Assembly: GCF_001598255.1 (NCBI RefSeq)
Contig: NZ_BCYP01000040.1
Span: 1 to 64,000 of the forward strand
Reading direction: 5' to 3'
Source of the DNA: Mitsuaria chitosanitabida ATCC BAA-476 = NBRC 102408
Lineage (GTDB): Bacteria > Pseudomonadota > Gammaproteobacteria > Burkholderiales > Burkholderiaceae_C
DNA length: 64,000 nt
Below, piece by piece: positions 36,125 to 47,581 of this stretch. The position numbers and the translations under genes are program-made. Each line of letters starts with the position of its first letter. Position 1 is the first letter of the stretch. The notes beneath the pieces are model-generated. The model worked only from the letters and a program-made list of their open reading frames with translations, searched no databases and was not told where the DNA came from.

Positions 36125-36233
36125 TTACTCCCTCGCCCGCTTGCGGGAGAGTGCTGTCTTACTCCCTCGCCCGCTTGCGGGAGAGGACTGTCTTACTCCC
36201 TCGCCCGCTTGCGGGAGAGGGTGGGGGTGAGGG
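36125..36233 (+). repeat. Three tandem REP-like palindromes, 34-nt period
   Basis: TTACTCCCTCGCCCGC followed by TTGCGGGAGAG begins at 36125, 36159 and 36193. The third copy continues into GTGGGGGTGAGGG, the full element end. The array fills most of the 244-nt gap between liuD and mvaB and could form hairpins in the operon mRNA. Confidence 0.9.
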
Positions 36234-36245
36234 TCTTTCTCCCGC

Positions 36246-38234
<1,989 letters not shown>

Positions 38235-38405
38235 GGGTGTCTCCTCATGCGGTCAGGTCCTCGGCGCGTCGCGGCTTGTGGCCGCTGCGGCGCCGGGTGC
38301 GACCGGACCTCGGCGCGATGCGCGGGTCCGGGGCCGCGCGGCGGTGCGTGCCGCCGCGCGCGTTCAGGGTCGGTTCAGGGTCGCGTCAGATCGGCGCGGA
38401 TCGGC

Positions 38406-39491
38406 TCAGTGCCGATGGCCGCAGGACGCCGCGGCGCCCTCGCCCGCCGGGGCGCAGCCGTCGCCGGACTCGGCGCTCAGCTCGGCCTCGGTCGCGCAGT
38501 GCATGCCCAGACGCTCGATCAGCTGGCGGTCCTTCTCGGCCTGCGGGTTGCTGGTCGTGAGCAGCTTGTCGCCGTAGAACATGCTGTTGGCGCCGGCCAG
38601 GAAGCACAGCGACTGCATGGTCTCGGGCATCTCCTCGCGACCCGCGGACAGGCGCACCATCGCGCGCGGCATCGTGATGCGCGCCACCGCGATCGTGCGG
38701 ATGAACTCGAAGGGGTCCAGCGCGGCGGTGCCCGCCAGCGGCGTGCCCTCGACCTGCACCAGGTTGTTGATGGGCACCGACTCCGGATACGGATCCAGGT
38801 TGGCCAGCTGCGCGATCAGGCCGGCGCGCTGGCGGCGGGTCTCGCCCATGCCGACGATGCCGCCCGAGCACACCTTCAGGCCCACGCCGCGCACGCGCTC
38901 CAGCGTGTCCAGGCGGTCCTGGTACGTGCGGGTCGTGATGATCTGACCGTAGAACTCGGGCGAGGTGTCCAGGTTGTGGTTGTAGTAGTCGAGGCCCGCC
39001 TCGCGCAGCTGCTCGGCCTGGCCGTCGCCCAGCATGCCCGCGGTCAGGCAGGTCTCCAGGCCCAGCGCCTTGACCTCGGTGATCATCTCGCCGATGGCCT
39101 CCAGGTGGCGCTCCTTGGGCGAGCGCCAGGCGGCGCCCATGCAGAAGCGGGTCGCGCCGTTGGCCTTGGCGGCGCGGGCGGCTTCCATCACTTCCTGCAG
39201 CGGGATCAGCTTCTCGGCCTTCAGGCCGGTGTCGAAGTGGGCCGACTGCGGGCAGTACTTGCAGTCCTCCTCGCAGCCGCCGGTCTTGATCGACAGCAGC
39301 GTGGACAGCTGCACCGCGTTCGGGTCGAAATGCTCGCGGTGCACTTGCTGCGCGCGGAACAGCAGGTCGTTGAAGGGCAGCTCGAAGAGCGCGGCGATCT
39401 CGTTCACGGTCCAGGGCGTGGCGTTGCGGCGCTGCTCGTCGGTGGTCGGGGTCAGCGTCTGGATCTGGTTGACGGTCTGCTTCATGGTCAT
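38406..39491 (-). CDS. bioB: Biotin synthase
   Basis: A 361-residue radical SAM enzyme that inserts sulfur into dethiobiotin. The cluster motif is in [13 protein letters not shown] (CxxxCxxC, near residue 70), with [12 protein letters not shown] near 140 and [12 protein letters not shown] near 190 as usual. The first ATG (39491) or the third codon's ATG (39485) may be used; AGGA lies close to both. Fourth and last gene of bioA-bioF-bioD-bioB; the C-terminal 25 residues are Cys/His-containing and low in conservation. Confidence 0.96.
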   Translation of the reverse strand: MTMKQTVNQIQTLTPTTDEQRRNATPWTVNEIAALFELPFNDLLFRAQQVHREHFDPNAVQLSTLLSIKTGGCEEDCKYCPQSAHFDTGLKAEKLIPLQEVMEAARAAKANGATRFCMGAAWRSPKERHLEAIGEMITEVKALGLETCLTAGMLGDGQAEQLREAGLDYYNHNLDTSPEFYGQIITTRTYQDRLDTLERVRGVGLKVCSGGIVGMGETRRQRAGLIAQLANLDPYPESVPINNLVQVEGTPLAGTAALDPFEFIRTIAVARITMPRAMVRLSAGREEMPETMQSLCFLAGANSMFYGDKLLTTSNPQAEKDRQLIERLGMHCATEAELSAESGDGCAPAGEGAAASCGHRH

Positions 39492-39525
39492 GCTTTCCTG
39501 GCCCTCGGAAGGACGTTCAAGGGAA

Positions 39526-40284
39526 TCAAAGGGCGTTCAAGGCGGCCAGCAACTGCGGCTGCGCGAGGTGCGCGGCGACGGCCGCGGGAGAAGGATCGGA
39601 GAGCCGGGGCACATGGCCCCAGCAGGGAGCGCCGAGCGCATCGTCGATGCGCGCGCGCAAGGCGGCGAGATTGTCCGCCACATGCGGTTGATGGGGATCG
39701 GCGGTGTTGGCGACCCAGCCGGCCAGGCGCAAGCCGCGCGCCAGCACGGCCTCGGCCGTCAGCAGCGCATGGTTGATGCAGCCCAGCCGCAGGCCGACCA
39801 CCAGCACCACCGGCATCGCCAGGTCCACGGCCAGATCGGCCGTGTCCCAGTCGTCGGTCAGGGGCACGCGGAAACCGCCGACACCCTCGACCAGCGCCAG
39901 GTCGCCCTTGGACGCCGAACGGCGGATGTCGGTCAGCAGCGCCTCGCGATCGATGCCGCGGCCTTCCAGCCTGGCGGCGATGTGCGGCGCGCAGGGCTCG
40001 CGGAACTGCAGCGGGCCGACCTCGTCCATCGTCATGCCTTGCGATTGCGCGGCGTGCAGCTGGGCGACGTCCTCGTTGACCCAGACGCCGTCGGCGTTCC
40101 GGGCCTGCCCCGCCGCGAGCGACTTGATCGGCGTGACGTAGCGGCCCAGCGCGTCGAAGGCGCGCGTCAGGCCCGCGGTGACGCAGGTCTTGCCGATCTC
40201 GGTGTCGGTGCCGGTGATGAAGAAGCCGTGCAGCGGCCACGGGGTCGTCGCCGGATTCGGTTCTCGATTCGCCAGGGTCTTCAT
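39526..40284 (-). CDS. bioD: Dethiobiotin synthetase
   Basis: A 252-residue ATP-dependent ureido-ring-forming enzyme. The P-loop is GTDTEIGKT (near residues 25-33), followed by PIKSLAAGQ where many homologues have KP(V/I)-x-A-G, and [11 protein letters not shown] near 135, a family hallmark. The ATG overlaps the bioF stop (ATGA), so it is translationally coupled. 34 nt separate it from bioB. Confidence 0.93.
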   Translation of the reverse strand: MKTLANREPNPATTPWPLHGFFITGTDTEIGKTCVTAGLTRAFDALGRYVTPIKSLAAGQARNADGVWVNEDVAQLHAAQSQGMTMDEVGPLQFREPCAPHIAARLEGRGIDREALLTDIRRSASKGDLALVEGVGGFRVPLTDDWDTADLAVDLAMPVVLVVGLRLGCINHALLTAEAVLARGLRLAGWVANTADPHQPHVADNLAALRARIDDALGAPCWGHVPRLSDPSPAAVAAHLAQPQLLAALNAL

Positions 40285-41486
40285 GCGCAGGCCTCCAGCG
40301 CGGCGACGAGGCGATCGACGTCCGCCTCCTCATGCGTCGCGCACAGCGTGATGCGCAGGCGCGCCTCGCCCTTGGGCACGGTCGGCGGCCGGATGCCCGG
40401 CACGCGCAGGCCCTCGCGCTCCAGCGCGGCGGCCAGCGCCATCACCTCGGCGTTGCCGCCCACGATCAGCGGCTGGATCGGCGACTGCGAGTCGGCCAGC
40501 TTCCAGCTCAGCGCCGGATGCCGATCCAGCATCGCGGTGATGCCGGCTCGCAGCCTCGCCTGAAGCGCACGCAGGCGCTCGCGGCGCTGATGACCGACCT
40601 CGCCGCGGATCAGGTCCAGGCTGGTCAGCAGCGCGTGCTCCACCGCCGGCGGCGAGGCCGTCGAGAAGATGTAGTTGCGCGCCGCCTGCAGCAGGAAGTC
40701 GGTGATGGTCGGATGCGCGACGACGAAGGCCCCCGCCAGTCCGGCCGCCTTGCCCAGCGTGCCGACCATGATCAGGCGCTCGCTGCGCAGCTTGAAGTGC
40801 TCGATCGTGCCGACGCCGGTCGCGCCCAGCACGCCCAGCCCATGCGCGTCGTCGACGATCAGCCAGGCGTCGAACTCCTCGGCCAGCGCCAGCAGCTCGG
40901 GCAAGGGGGCGATGTCGCCGTCCATGCTGAACACGGCGTCGGTGACGATCAGCTTGATGCGGGCGCGGCTGGCGGCCAGCAGCGCGCGCAGTTCGTCGAC
41001 GTTGCAGTGGCCGTAGCGCGCGACACGCGCCTTCGCCAGCCGCGTGCCGTCGATCAGCGAGGCATGGTTCAGCGTCTCGCTGAAGATCTCCGCGTCGGCG
41101 TCGCCCAGCGCGGTGACCACCGCCAGGTTGGCCATGTAGCCGGTGCAGAAGCCGATGGCCTTGGCGCCGGGGATGTGGGGCTCGAACCAGCGGCCCAGCA
41201 GGGCCTCGACCTCGTGGTGCGCGCGGGAATGGCCGCTCACCAGCGGCGACGCGCCGGAGCCGCCGCCGTAGCGGCGCGCGCCCTCGGCCAGCGCCTCGGC
41301 CACGGCCGGATGCGCGGCGAGGCCCAGGTAGTCGTTGGCGCAGAACATCGTCAGCTCGCGCGCCACGCCGTCGGCGCCGCGCACGGTCTGACGCGGCGCG
41401 GTGCCGGTCTCCGCGATGCGGGTGAAGCGGGTCAGGTCTTGCGCGCGGATCGCGTCGAGCTTGGCTTGCAGGTGATCAAGCAGCAT
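40281..41486 (-). CDS. bioF: 8-amino-7-oxononanoate synthase
   Basis: A 401-residue PLP-dependent enzyme that condenses pimeloyl-thioester with alanine. [15 protein letters not shown] near 48-62, [19 protein letters not shown] near 75-95, and the PLP lysine in [16 protein letters not shown] near 240-255 are typical. Its start overlaps the end of bioA by 11 nt, and its stop overlaps bioD by 4 nt. Confidence 0.95.
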   Translation of the reverse strand: MLLDHLQAKLDAIRAQDLTRFTRIAETGTAPRQTVRGADGVARELTMFCANDYLGLAAHPAVAEALAEGARRYGGGSGASPLVSGHSRAHHEVEALLGRWFEPHIPGAKAIGFCTGYMANLAVVTALGDADAEIFSETLNHASLIDGTRLAKARVARYGHCNVDELRALLAASRARIKLIVTDAVFSMDGDIAPLPELLALAEEFDAWLIVDDAHGLGVLGATGVGTIEHFKLRSERLIMVGTLGKAAGLAGAFVVAHPTITDFLLQAARNYIFSTASPPAVEHALLTSLDLIRGEVGHQRRERLRALQARLRAGITAMLDRHPALSWKLADSQSPIQPLIVGGNAEVMALAAALEREGLRVPGIRPPTVPKGEARLRITLCATHEEADVDRLVAALEACA

Positions 41487-42807
41487 GGACCACCTCCTCC
41501 AGCGTCGCCGTCACCGCGGCCGCGAGGAACTTCGCCGCGGCCTCGTCGATCAGATAGGGGGGCATCAGGTACACGGTCTGGCCGATCGGGCGAATCAGCA
41601 GCTCGTGCTGGCGGGCGGCGAGATGGAATTTCTCGGCGAAGCGCTCGACCGGGAGCGTCGTCCTCGGGTTGATGTCGAAGGCCAGGATCATGCCGCGCTG
41701 ACGCAGATGCATCACGCGCGGATCCGAGGCCAGCGGCGCGAAGGCCGCGGTGAGCCACGCCGCCTGCTGCTGGTTGCGCTCGAGCTGGCCCGCGTCGAAG
41801 CGATCCAGCACGGCGTTCGCCGCGGCGCAGGCCAGCGGGTTGCCGGTGTAGCTGTGCGAGTGCAGGAAGCCGCGCGTCACGTCCTGCGACCAGAAGGCCT
41901 CGTAGACCGCGTCGGTGGTCAGCACCAGCGACAGCGCCATCGTGCCGCCGGTGATGCCCTTGGACAGCAGCAGGAAGTCGGGCCACTCGGCCTTCGTCGC
42001 GGGCGCGGTCTGCTCCCACGCGAAGAATGTTCCGGTGCGGCCGCAGCCCACCGCGATCTCGTCGGCGATCAGGTGCACCTCGAACTCGGTGCACAGCGCG
42101 CGCAGCGCCTGCAGATAGCTCGGCGCGTACATCGACATGCCGGCGGCGCCCTGCACCAGCGGCTCGACGATGACGGCGGCGATGTGGTCATGGCGCTCGG
42201 CCAGCAGCGCGCGCATCTCTTCCAGCGCCTGCGCCTCGTTGCCCAGGCGCTGATCGGGCGAGCTCACGATGTGGCTGTGCATCAGCAGCGGGTCGTAGGC
42301 GTCGCGGAAGATCGCCACGTCGGTGACGGCCAGCGCGCCGATGGTCTCGCCGTGATAGCCGTTCTTGAGGCAGACGAACTCGCGCTTGTCGGCGCGGCCG
42401 CGATTGCGCCAGCTGTGGAAGCTCTGCTTGAGCGCGATCTCCACCGCCGAGGCGCCGTCGCTGCCGAAGAACAGGTGGCCCAGCGCGCCGCCGGTGCGCG
42501 CGGACAGGCGCTCGGCCAGACGCACGGCGGGCTCGTGGGTGCAGCCGGCCAGCATCACGTGGGGCAGCGTGTCGAGCTGGTGCTTGATCGCGTCGTTCAG
42601 GGCCTTGTCGGCATGGCCGAAGAGGTTGACCCACCACGAGCTGTTGGCGTCGAAATGGCGGCGCCCTTCGTGGTCGATGAGCCAGGGGCCCTCGCCACGG
42701 GCGATGGGCAGCGGCGGCACGTCCTGCGCGCGCGCCATCTGCGTGCACGGGTGCCAGACCGCCGCGAGGCTGCGGCGCTGCCAGTCTTGTCGTACTGCTT
42801 CAGACAT
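41476..42807 (-). CDS. bioA: Adenosylmethionine-8-amino-7-oxononanoate aminotransferase
   Basis: A 443-residue class III aminotransferase that uses S-adenosylmethionine as amino donor to make 7,8-diaminopelargonate. WHPCTQM near residue 18, [18 protein letters not shown] near 57-74, the Asp of [19 protein letters not shown] near 240 and the PLP Lys in [10 protein letters not shown] near 272 are the expected motifs. First gene of the bio block; 54 nt after liuC stop, with no strong ribosome binding site at ATG 42807. Confidence 0.95.
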   Translation of the reverse strand: MSEAVRQDWQRRSLAAVWHPCTQMARAQDVPPLPIARGEGPWLIDHEGRRHFDANSSWWVNLFGHADKALNDAIKHQLDTLPHVMLAGCTHEPAVRLAERLSARTGGALGHLFFGSDGASAVEIALKQSFHSWRNRGRADKREFVCLKNGYHGETIGALAVTDVAIFRDAYDPLLMHSHIVSSPDQRLGNEAQALEEMRALLAERHDHIAAVIVEPLVQGAAGMSMYAPSYLQALRALCTEFEVHLIADEIAVGCGRTGTFFAWEQTAPATKAEWPDFLLLSKGITGGTMALSLVLTTDAVYEAFWSQDVTRGFLHSHSYTGNPLACAAANAVLDRFDAGQLERNQQQAAWLTAAFAPLASDPRVMHLRQRGMILAFDINPRTTLPVERFAEKFHLAARQHELLIRPIGQTVYLMPPYLIDEAAAKFLAAAVTATLEEVVHAA

Positions 42808-42861
42808 TCGGTTTACTGCTGAGGGGAAACATCGTCGCGACGCCGATTCACGCGCGTCGCG

Positions 42862-43686
42862 TCAGGCCAGCCACGAGGGCTTGGCCTTGGAAAGGAAACT
42901 CTGCACGCCGTCGCGGCCCTCGTCGCTGGCGCGGATGTCGGCGATGCGGCGCGCGGTGTCGTCGCGCAGCTGCAGGGTGATGGGCGCATGGGCGACGTCC
43001 TGCACCAGTCGCTTGCAGGCGCGGACCGCCGCCGGACCGTTGGCCAGCAGGGCGACGGCCAGCGCGTCGACCTTGGCGTCGAGCGCCTCGGCGTCGGCGG
43101 CCAGCTCGTGCACCAGGCCGAGTCGATGGGCCTCGGCGGCGCTGAAGCGCTCGGCCGTCACGAAGTAGCGGCGCGAGGCCTGCTCGCCCAGCGCGCGCAC
43201 GACGTAGGGGCCGATCGTCGCGGGCAGCAGACCCAGCTTGGCCTCGGACAGGCAGAAGCCCGCGGACTCGACCGCGACGGCGATGTCGCAGACCGCGACC
43301 AGGCCCACGCCGCCGGCGTAGACGTCGCCCTGCACCCGCGCGATGACCGGCACCGGGCAGCTGTAGATCGTCCAGAGCATGTGGGCGAGGCGGCCGGCGT
43401 CGGCATGGTTCTCGTCCCAGCTGTAGCCGGCCATGGCCTTCATCCAGTTCAGGTCGGCGCCGGCGCAGAAGGCCTTGCCCTCGGCCGCCAGCACGATGGC
43501 GCGCAGAGAGCCGTCGCGGCCCAGCGCCTCGAAGACCGCGGTCAGCTCGGCGATGACGGTGTCGTTGAAGGCGTTGCGGACGTCGGGGCGGTCCAGCGTG
43601 ACGCGGGCCACCGCGCCGTGGCGCTCGACCCGCAGCGTGGTCGGGCCGTCGAGGAAGGGATCGGGATGGCGGGTCGAAGCGGTCAT
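42862..43686 (-). CDS. liuC: Enoyl-CoA hydratase/methylglutaconyl-CoA hydratase
   Basis: A 274-residue crotonase-fold enzyme. RNAFNDTVIAEL near 38-49, the oxyanion-hole segment GKAFCAGADLNWMK near 70-83 and the second, GDVYAGGVGLVAVCDIA near 119-135, with EAKLGLLPATIGPYV following, match the methylglutaconyl-CoA hydratases of leucine breakdown. The frame stays open far upstream, but the ATG at 43686 overlaps the stop of the preceding hydrolase gene (ATGA) and gives the family start. It works between liuBD and mvaB in the pathway. Confidence 0.9.
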   Translation of the reverse strand: MTASTRHPDPFLDGPTTLRVERHGAVARVTLDRPDVRNAFNDTVIAELTAVFEALGRDGSLRAIVLAAEGKAFCAGADLNWMKAMAGYSWDENHADAGRLAHMLWTIYSCPVPVIARVQGDVYAGGVGLVAVCDIAVAVESAGFCLSEAKLGLLPATIGPYVVRALGEQASRRYFVTAERFSAAEAHRLGLVHELAADAEALDAKVDALAVALLANGPAAVRACKRLVQDVAHAPITLQLRDDTARRIADIRASDEGRDGVQSFLSKAKPSWLA

Positions 43687-44969
43687 GGCTTGCTCCAGAC
43701 GACGGTGCCGTTGACGGCGTAGAGCCGGCAGCGTTCGGCGGCGTCGGTGTGTTGATCGCACAGGGCGAGCGCGCGCGATTGCGCGTCGTCGCCGATGGCA
43801 AAGCCCCAGTGGCGGCCGTTGGTAGCGAAGGCGCGCGGCGCCTTCGCGGCGAGGAACTTGCGGTAGCCCGCGCTCAGGCGCGCGGCAGGCAGCGCGGACT
43901 CGTCCTCGATCGCGATCGTGCCGCCGGTCGGGAAGGGCAAGGCGCCGGGAATGTCGAAGCCCAGGGGCTTGAGGAACTCGTCGACCAGCGGCTGCCAGAT
44001 GTCGTTGCCGCGCGCGAAGAGCTGATGGCCGTCCTCGCCGAAGGCGGGCAGCTCGCGGGTCTGGGCCAGGCCGCCGGCCTCGCGGTAGGCCTCGGACCAG
44101 CGGCGCTGATGGCGGGGCGAGATGAAGCGGTCGTTCTCGGTGAAGACCCACAGCGTGGGCGGTGGGTGACCGTCGGCCGCGGCGCGGCGACCGAAGTCGG
44201 CGAAGCGGCGCGCCAGCTCGTCGGGCCGGCAGGGCTCGCCGGTGCGCGTGTCCGGATTGCCGCCGTGGCCGCCGGCGAAGTCGATCGCCGCGATCACGCC
44301 GGGCAGGCGCTCGCCGGTCGTGGCCATGGTGGCGAAGCCCCCCAGCGACTGGCCGATCAGCACGACGCGGCGCGCGTCGATGTCGGCCACGCCCTGCATG
44401 AAGCGCACCACGGCGGACAGCTCGGTCGCGGCGGCCTTTGCCGCGGACTCGTAGCGGGGCGCGTCGCAGCGGACGCTGGCCTCGGGATCGCCGATGGCGG
44501 CGAGCTCGCCGTAGCCGATGCGCAGCGGCACGGCGACGGCGAAGCCCTTGCGGATGAAGAAGCGCGCGGCCGATTCGAATCGGGGACGCTGCATCGCGGC
44601 GCGGTCCTGCTCGGACACGGCGCGGCCGTGGCTGATGACGACCAGCGGGAAGGGCCCCGGCCCCGCCGGGCGATAGGTCGTCACGACCAACTGGCCGTCG
44701 AGCTGCCGGCCGATGGCGTTCTCCACCGACACCGGCACGCGGACGACGGCCTCGCGGATGTCGGTGGCGACGCGCGGCGCCGTGACGGCGGCGGTCGACG
44801 CCGCGGGCGCGGGTGGCTCGTCGCCGACGGAGGGGTCGCGCCAGGACGACGCGGATGCCGGCGCGGTCGCCGCGGGCGACGCCGACTGCGCGAGGACCGA
44901 GGCGGCGGCGAGCAGTTGAAGCGCCGCGCCCACGCACAGCGCCGCGGCGGAGATCGACCGACGGGTCAT
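43683..44969 (-). CDS. Secreted alpha/beta hydrolase (dienelactone-hydrolase-like)
   Basis: A 428-residue protein with a cleavable signal peptide (RRSISAAALCVGAALQLLAAASVLAQS, cleavage near 30) and an Ala/Pro-rich spacer to about 75. The hydrolase core has VVISHGRAVSEQD near 128, the nucleophile elbow LIGQSLGGFATM near 230 and a probable His in EDGHQLF near 330; WVFTENDRF near 293 carries the acid. Similar proteins are annotated as dienelactone hydrolase or CocE/prolyl oligopeptidase-like. It is ATGA-coupled on both sides in the liu operon, though no leucine-related role is obvious. Confidence 0.75.
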   Translation of the reverse strand: MTRRSISAAALCVGAALQLLAAASVLAQSASPAATAPASASSWRDPSVGDEPPAPAASTAAVTAPRVATDIREAVVRVPVSVENAIGRQLDGQLVVTTYRPAGPGPFPLVVISHGRAVSEQDRAAMQRPRFESAARFFIRKGFAVAVPLRIGYGELAAIGDPEASVRCDAPRYESAAKAAATELSAVVRFMQGVADIDARRVVLIGQSLGGFATMATTGERLPGVIAAIDFAGGHGGNPDTRTGEPCRPDELARRFADFGRRAAADGHPPPTLWVFTENDRFISPRHQRRWSEAYREAGGLAQTRELPAFGEDGHQLFARGNDIWQPLVDEFLKPLGFDIPGALPFPTGGTIAIEDESALPAARLSAGYRKFLAAKAPRAFATNGRHWGFAIGDDAQSRALALCDQHTDAAERCRLYAVNGTVVWSKP

Positions 44970-45676
44970 GCGCGGCCCTCCCGCGACAGGGTGTCGCCGG
45001 CCATGGCCGCCGGATCGGCGGCGGCTGGCGGCGCCGCGGTGGCCGGCGTGCCTTCGACCTCGCCCAGCGCCTTGCGCATCAGCACGCTGCGATAGGTCTT
45101 GCCAGCCCATTGGACGTCGCCGATCAGCGCATAACCGCGGCGTTCGTAGCGGCGGCGCAGGGCCTCGGCGGGCACGGCCGTGTCGAGCGCCACCTGGGCA
45201 TAACCCTGCGCGCGGGCCCAGCCTTCGGCCAGGTCCATCAGGCGCTCGGCGACGCCTTGCCCGCGGCAGGCCGGATGCACCGCCAGTTGCGCCAGGATCG
45301 CCGTGTCGGCCTGCGTGTAGCAGTCGGGCACCGGGTCGCCGAGGTAGCGCCCCTCCGGCCGCTTGGGCGGCGCGATGGTCACCGTGCCCACCAGCGCGCC
45401 CTCGCCCGTCAGCGCGACGAAGGCCTGTCCCGCGGCGACGCGCTCACGCGTGGTCTGCACGCTCTGGTCGACGGCGGTGAAGTTCCAGCCCTGCGCCGCC
45501 AGCGACGCGTAGGACGCGTGCAGCAGCGCGGTCAGCGCCTCGATGGAGTCCTCGGCGGCAAGCGGTCGCAGGACCAGCCCGCCCCCCGGCGCGCTCGTGG
45601 CGGCGGCCAGCGGGGGCGTCGTCGCGGGCGTGGTCGGAGCGGTCATCGAGGAGATCGTGGCGGGCGTGGCGGTCAT
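44966..45676 (-). CDS. GNAT-family N-acetyltransferase
   Basis: A 236-residue protein. After an Ala/Thr/Pro-rich N-terminus of about 35 residues the GNAT domain follows: LVLRPLAAEDSIEALTALLHASY near 35-57, the acetyl-CoA pyrophosphate loop LAVHPACRGQGVAERLMDLAE (R/Q-x-x-G-x-G/A, near 128-150) and the terminal YERRGYALIGDVQWAGKTYRSVLMRKAL. Lies between liuB and the hydrolase; the acceptor is unknown. Downstream ATGA overlap. The C-terminal 30 residues are low complexity. Confidence 0.82.
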   Translation of the reverse strand: MTATPATISSMTAPTTPATTPPLAAATSAPGGGLVLRPLAAEDSIEALTALLHASYASLAAQGWNFTAVDQSVQTTRERVAAGQAFVALTGEGALVGTVTIAPPKRPEGRYLGDPVPDCYTQADTAILAQLAVHPACRGQGVAERLMDLAEGWARAQGYAQVALDTAVPAEALRRRYERRGYALIGDVQWAGKTYRSVLMRKALGEVEGTPATAAPPAAADPAAMAGDTLSREGRA

Positions 45677-45719
45677 GGGCGTGGCGGCGACTCGGCGTGG
45701 ATGTCGGAACCCCGGAGTC

Positions 45720-47327
45720 TTACATCCGGAACACGCCGAATTTCGTCTCGGGGATCTCCGCGTTCAGCGACGCGGCCAGACCCAGCGCGAGCACGCGGCG
45801 GGTATCGGCCGGATCGATGACGCCGTCGTCCCACAGGCGCGCGCTGGCGTAATACGGATGACCCTGGTCCTCGTACTGCTGACGGATCGGCGCCTTGAAG
45901 GCCTCTTCCTCGTCGGCGGACCACTGGCCGCCCTTGCCCTCGATGCCGTCGCGCTTGACGGTGGCCAGCACCGACGCGGCCTGTTCGCCGCCCATCACCG
46001 AGATGCGCGCGTTCGGCCACATCCAGAGGAAGCGGGGCGAGTAGGCGCGGCCGCACATGCCGTAGTTCCCGGCGCCGAAGCTGCCGCCGATGATCACGGT
46101 GAACTTGGGCACCTGCGCGCAGGCCACCGCCGTCACCATCTTGGCGCCGGCGCGGGCGATGCCCTCGTTCTCGTACTTGCGGCCGACCATGAAGCCGGTG
46201 ATGTTCTGCAGGAAGACCAGCGGGATCTTGCGCTGGCAGCAGAGCTCGATGAAGTGGGCGCCCTTGTTGGCGCTCTCCGCGAAGAGGATGCCGTTGTTGG
46301 CGACGATGCCCACCGGCATGCCCTCGATGTGGGCGAAGCCGCAGACCAGCGTGTTGCCGTAGCGGGCCTTGAACTCGTCGAACTCGCTGCCGTCGACGAT
46401 GCGGGCGATGACCTCGCGCACGTCGAAGGGCTTGCGGGTGTCGGTCGGGATCACGCCGTGCAGCTCGGCCGCGGGATGCAGCGGGGCGCGCGGCGTCTGC
46501 GTGAGCAGCTCGCCCTGCTTGCGCCAGTTCAGGCGCGCGACGGACTGGCGCGCGATGGCCAGCGCGTGGGTGTCGTCCTCGGCCAGATGGTCGGCCACGC
46601 CGGAGAGCCGGGTGTGGACGTCGCCGCCGCCCAGGTCCTCGGCGCTGACGACCTCGCCGGTCGCGGCCTTCACCAGCGGGGGGCCGCCCAGGAAGATCGT
46701 GCCCTGGTTCTTGACGATGACGGTCTCGTCGCTCATCGCGGGCACGTAGGCGCCGCCGGCGGTGCAGGAGCCCATCACCACGGCGATCTGCGGGATGCCC
46801 TTGGCCGAGAGATTCGCCTGGTTGAAGAAGATGCGGCCGAAGTGGTCGCGGTCGGGGAAGACCTCGTCCTGGTTCGGGAGGTTGGCGCCGCCGCTGTCGA
46901 CCAGGTAGATGCAGGGGAGCCGGTTCTGATCGGCGATCTCCTGCGCGCGCAGATGCTTCTTCACCGTGACCGGATAGTAGGTGCCACCCTTGACGGTCGC
47001 GTCGTTGCAGACGATCACGCACTCGACGCCGGACACGCGGCCGATGCCGGCGATCACGCCGCCGCCCGGGGCGGCGTTGTCATACATGTTCAGGCCCGCG
47101 AGCGGGGCGATTTCCAGGAACGGGGTGCCGGGGTCCAGCAGCATCTCGACGCGGTCGCGCGGGAGCAACTTGCCACGCGCGACATGCTTGGCGCGAGCGG
47201 CCTCGCCGCCGCCCTCGGCGATCTTCGCCAAGCGGGCGTTGAGGTCGTCGATGAGGGCGCGCATCGCGTCCGCATTGGCCTTGAAATCGGCCGAGCGGGC
47301 GTTGAGCTTGGTGGACAACGAGGGCAT
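45720..47327 (-). CDS. liuB: 3-methylcrotonyl-CoA carboxylase, beta (carboxyltransferase) subunit
   Basis: A 535-residue carboxyltransferase that moves CO2 from the LiuD biotin to 3-methylcrotonyl-CoA. Motifs: [22 protein letters not shown] near 55, [26 protein letters not shown] near 140-165, and [39 protein letters not shown] near 420-460. The ATG at 47327 is preceded by AGGAG. It is the first gene of the operon, directly under control of the region with the two TGAGCC palindromes. An isovaleryl-CoA dehydrogenase gene, common at this position, is absent from the window. Confidence 0.95.
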   Translation of the reverse strand: MPSLSTKLNARSADFKANADAMRALIDDLNARLAKIAEGGGEAARAKHVARGKLLPRDRVEMLLDPGTPFLEIAPLAGLNMYDNAAPGGGVIAGIGRVSGVECVIVCNDATVKGGTYYPVTVKKHLRAQEIADQNRLPCIYLVDSGGANLPNQDEVFPDRDHFGRIFFNQANLSAKGIPQIAVVMGSCTAGGAYVPAMSDETVIVKNQGTIFLGGPPLVKAATGEVVSAEDLGGGDVHTRLSGVADHLAEDDTHALAIARQSVARLNWRKQGELLTQTPRAPLHPAAELHGVIPTDTRKPFDVREVIARIVDGSEFDEFKARYGNTLVCGFAHIEGMPVGIVANNGILFAESANKGAHFIELCCQRKIPLVFLQNITGFMVGRKYENEGIARAGAKMVTAVACAQVPKFTVIIGGSFGAGNYGMCGRAYSPRFLWMWPNARISVMGGEQAASVLATVKRDGIEGKGGQWSADEEEAFKAPIRQQYEDQGHPYYASARLWDDGVIDPADTRRVLALGLAASLNAEIPETKFGVFRM

Positions 47328-47431
47328 GAGGTCTCCTGATGGCTTTTTGCGGGTTCGCGTTCGACGCTGTTGGCGGCGGTTCGCGACAACTGGCCTCATC
47401 TTCGGCCAGCTGGCGGCATCTCCACGAGTCA

Positions 47432-47444
47432 TGAGCCCGGCTCA
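47432..47444. promoter_or_regulatory. Probable TetR operator, copy 1 (liuB side)
   Basis: TGAGCC-C-GGCTCA, a palindrome with 6-bp arms, 105 nt upstream of liuB. The second, longer copy is 101 nt away on the regulator side. Two copies of one palindrome in a divergent gap strongly suggest regulator binding. Confidence 0.75.
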
Positions 47445-47542
47445 ACTTCTTCGCGTCCGGGCGACTCGCGCAGGCCGGCCGGGATCGCCGGACGGCCGCA
47501 AGGCGCGAAGCATACGGCAGATGGGCGAGGTCGCCAAGACGA

Positions 47543-47559
47543 CTTGAGCCCGGCTCAAG
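47543..47559. promoter_or_regulatory. Probable TetR operator, copy 2 (regulator side)
   Basis: CTTGAGCC-C-GGCTCAAG, perfect 8-bp arms around one C, ending 22 nt before the TetR gene. It matches copy 1 in the 13-bp core. The position suits autorepression. Confidence 0.78.
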
Positions 47560-47581
47560 AAATGGAGAGAATGCGCCCCAC

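Noticed and set aside
36125..36233. CRISPR array
   Set aside because: Three 34-nt-period units are almost identical throughout, with no unique spacers; they are tandem REP-like palindromes.
42808..42861. BirA- or BioR-type operator before bioA
   Set aside because: GTTT...AAAC words occur around 42810-42830, but arms are only four bp. This is too weak to call a biotin operator.
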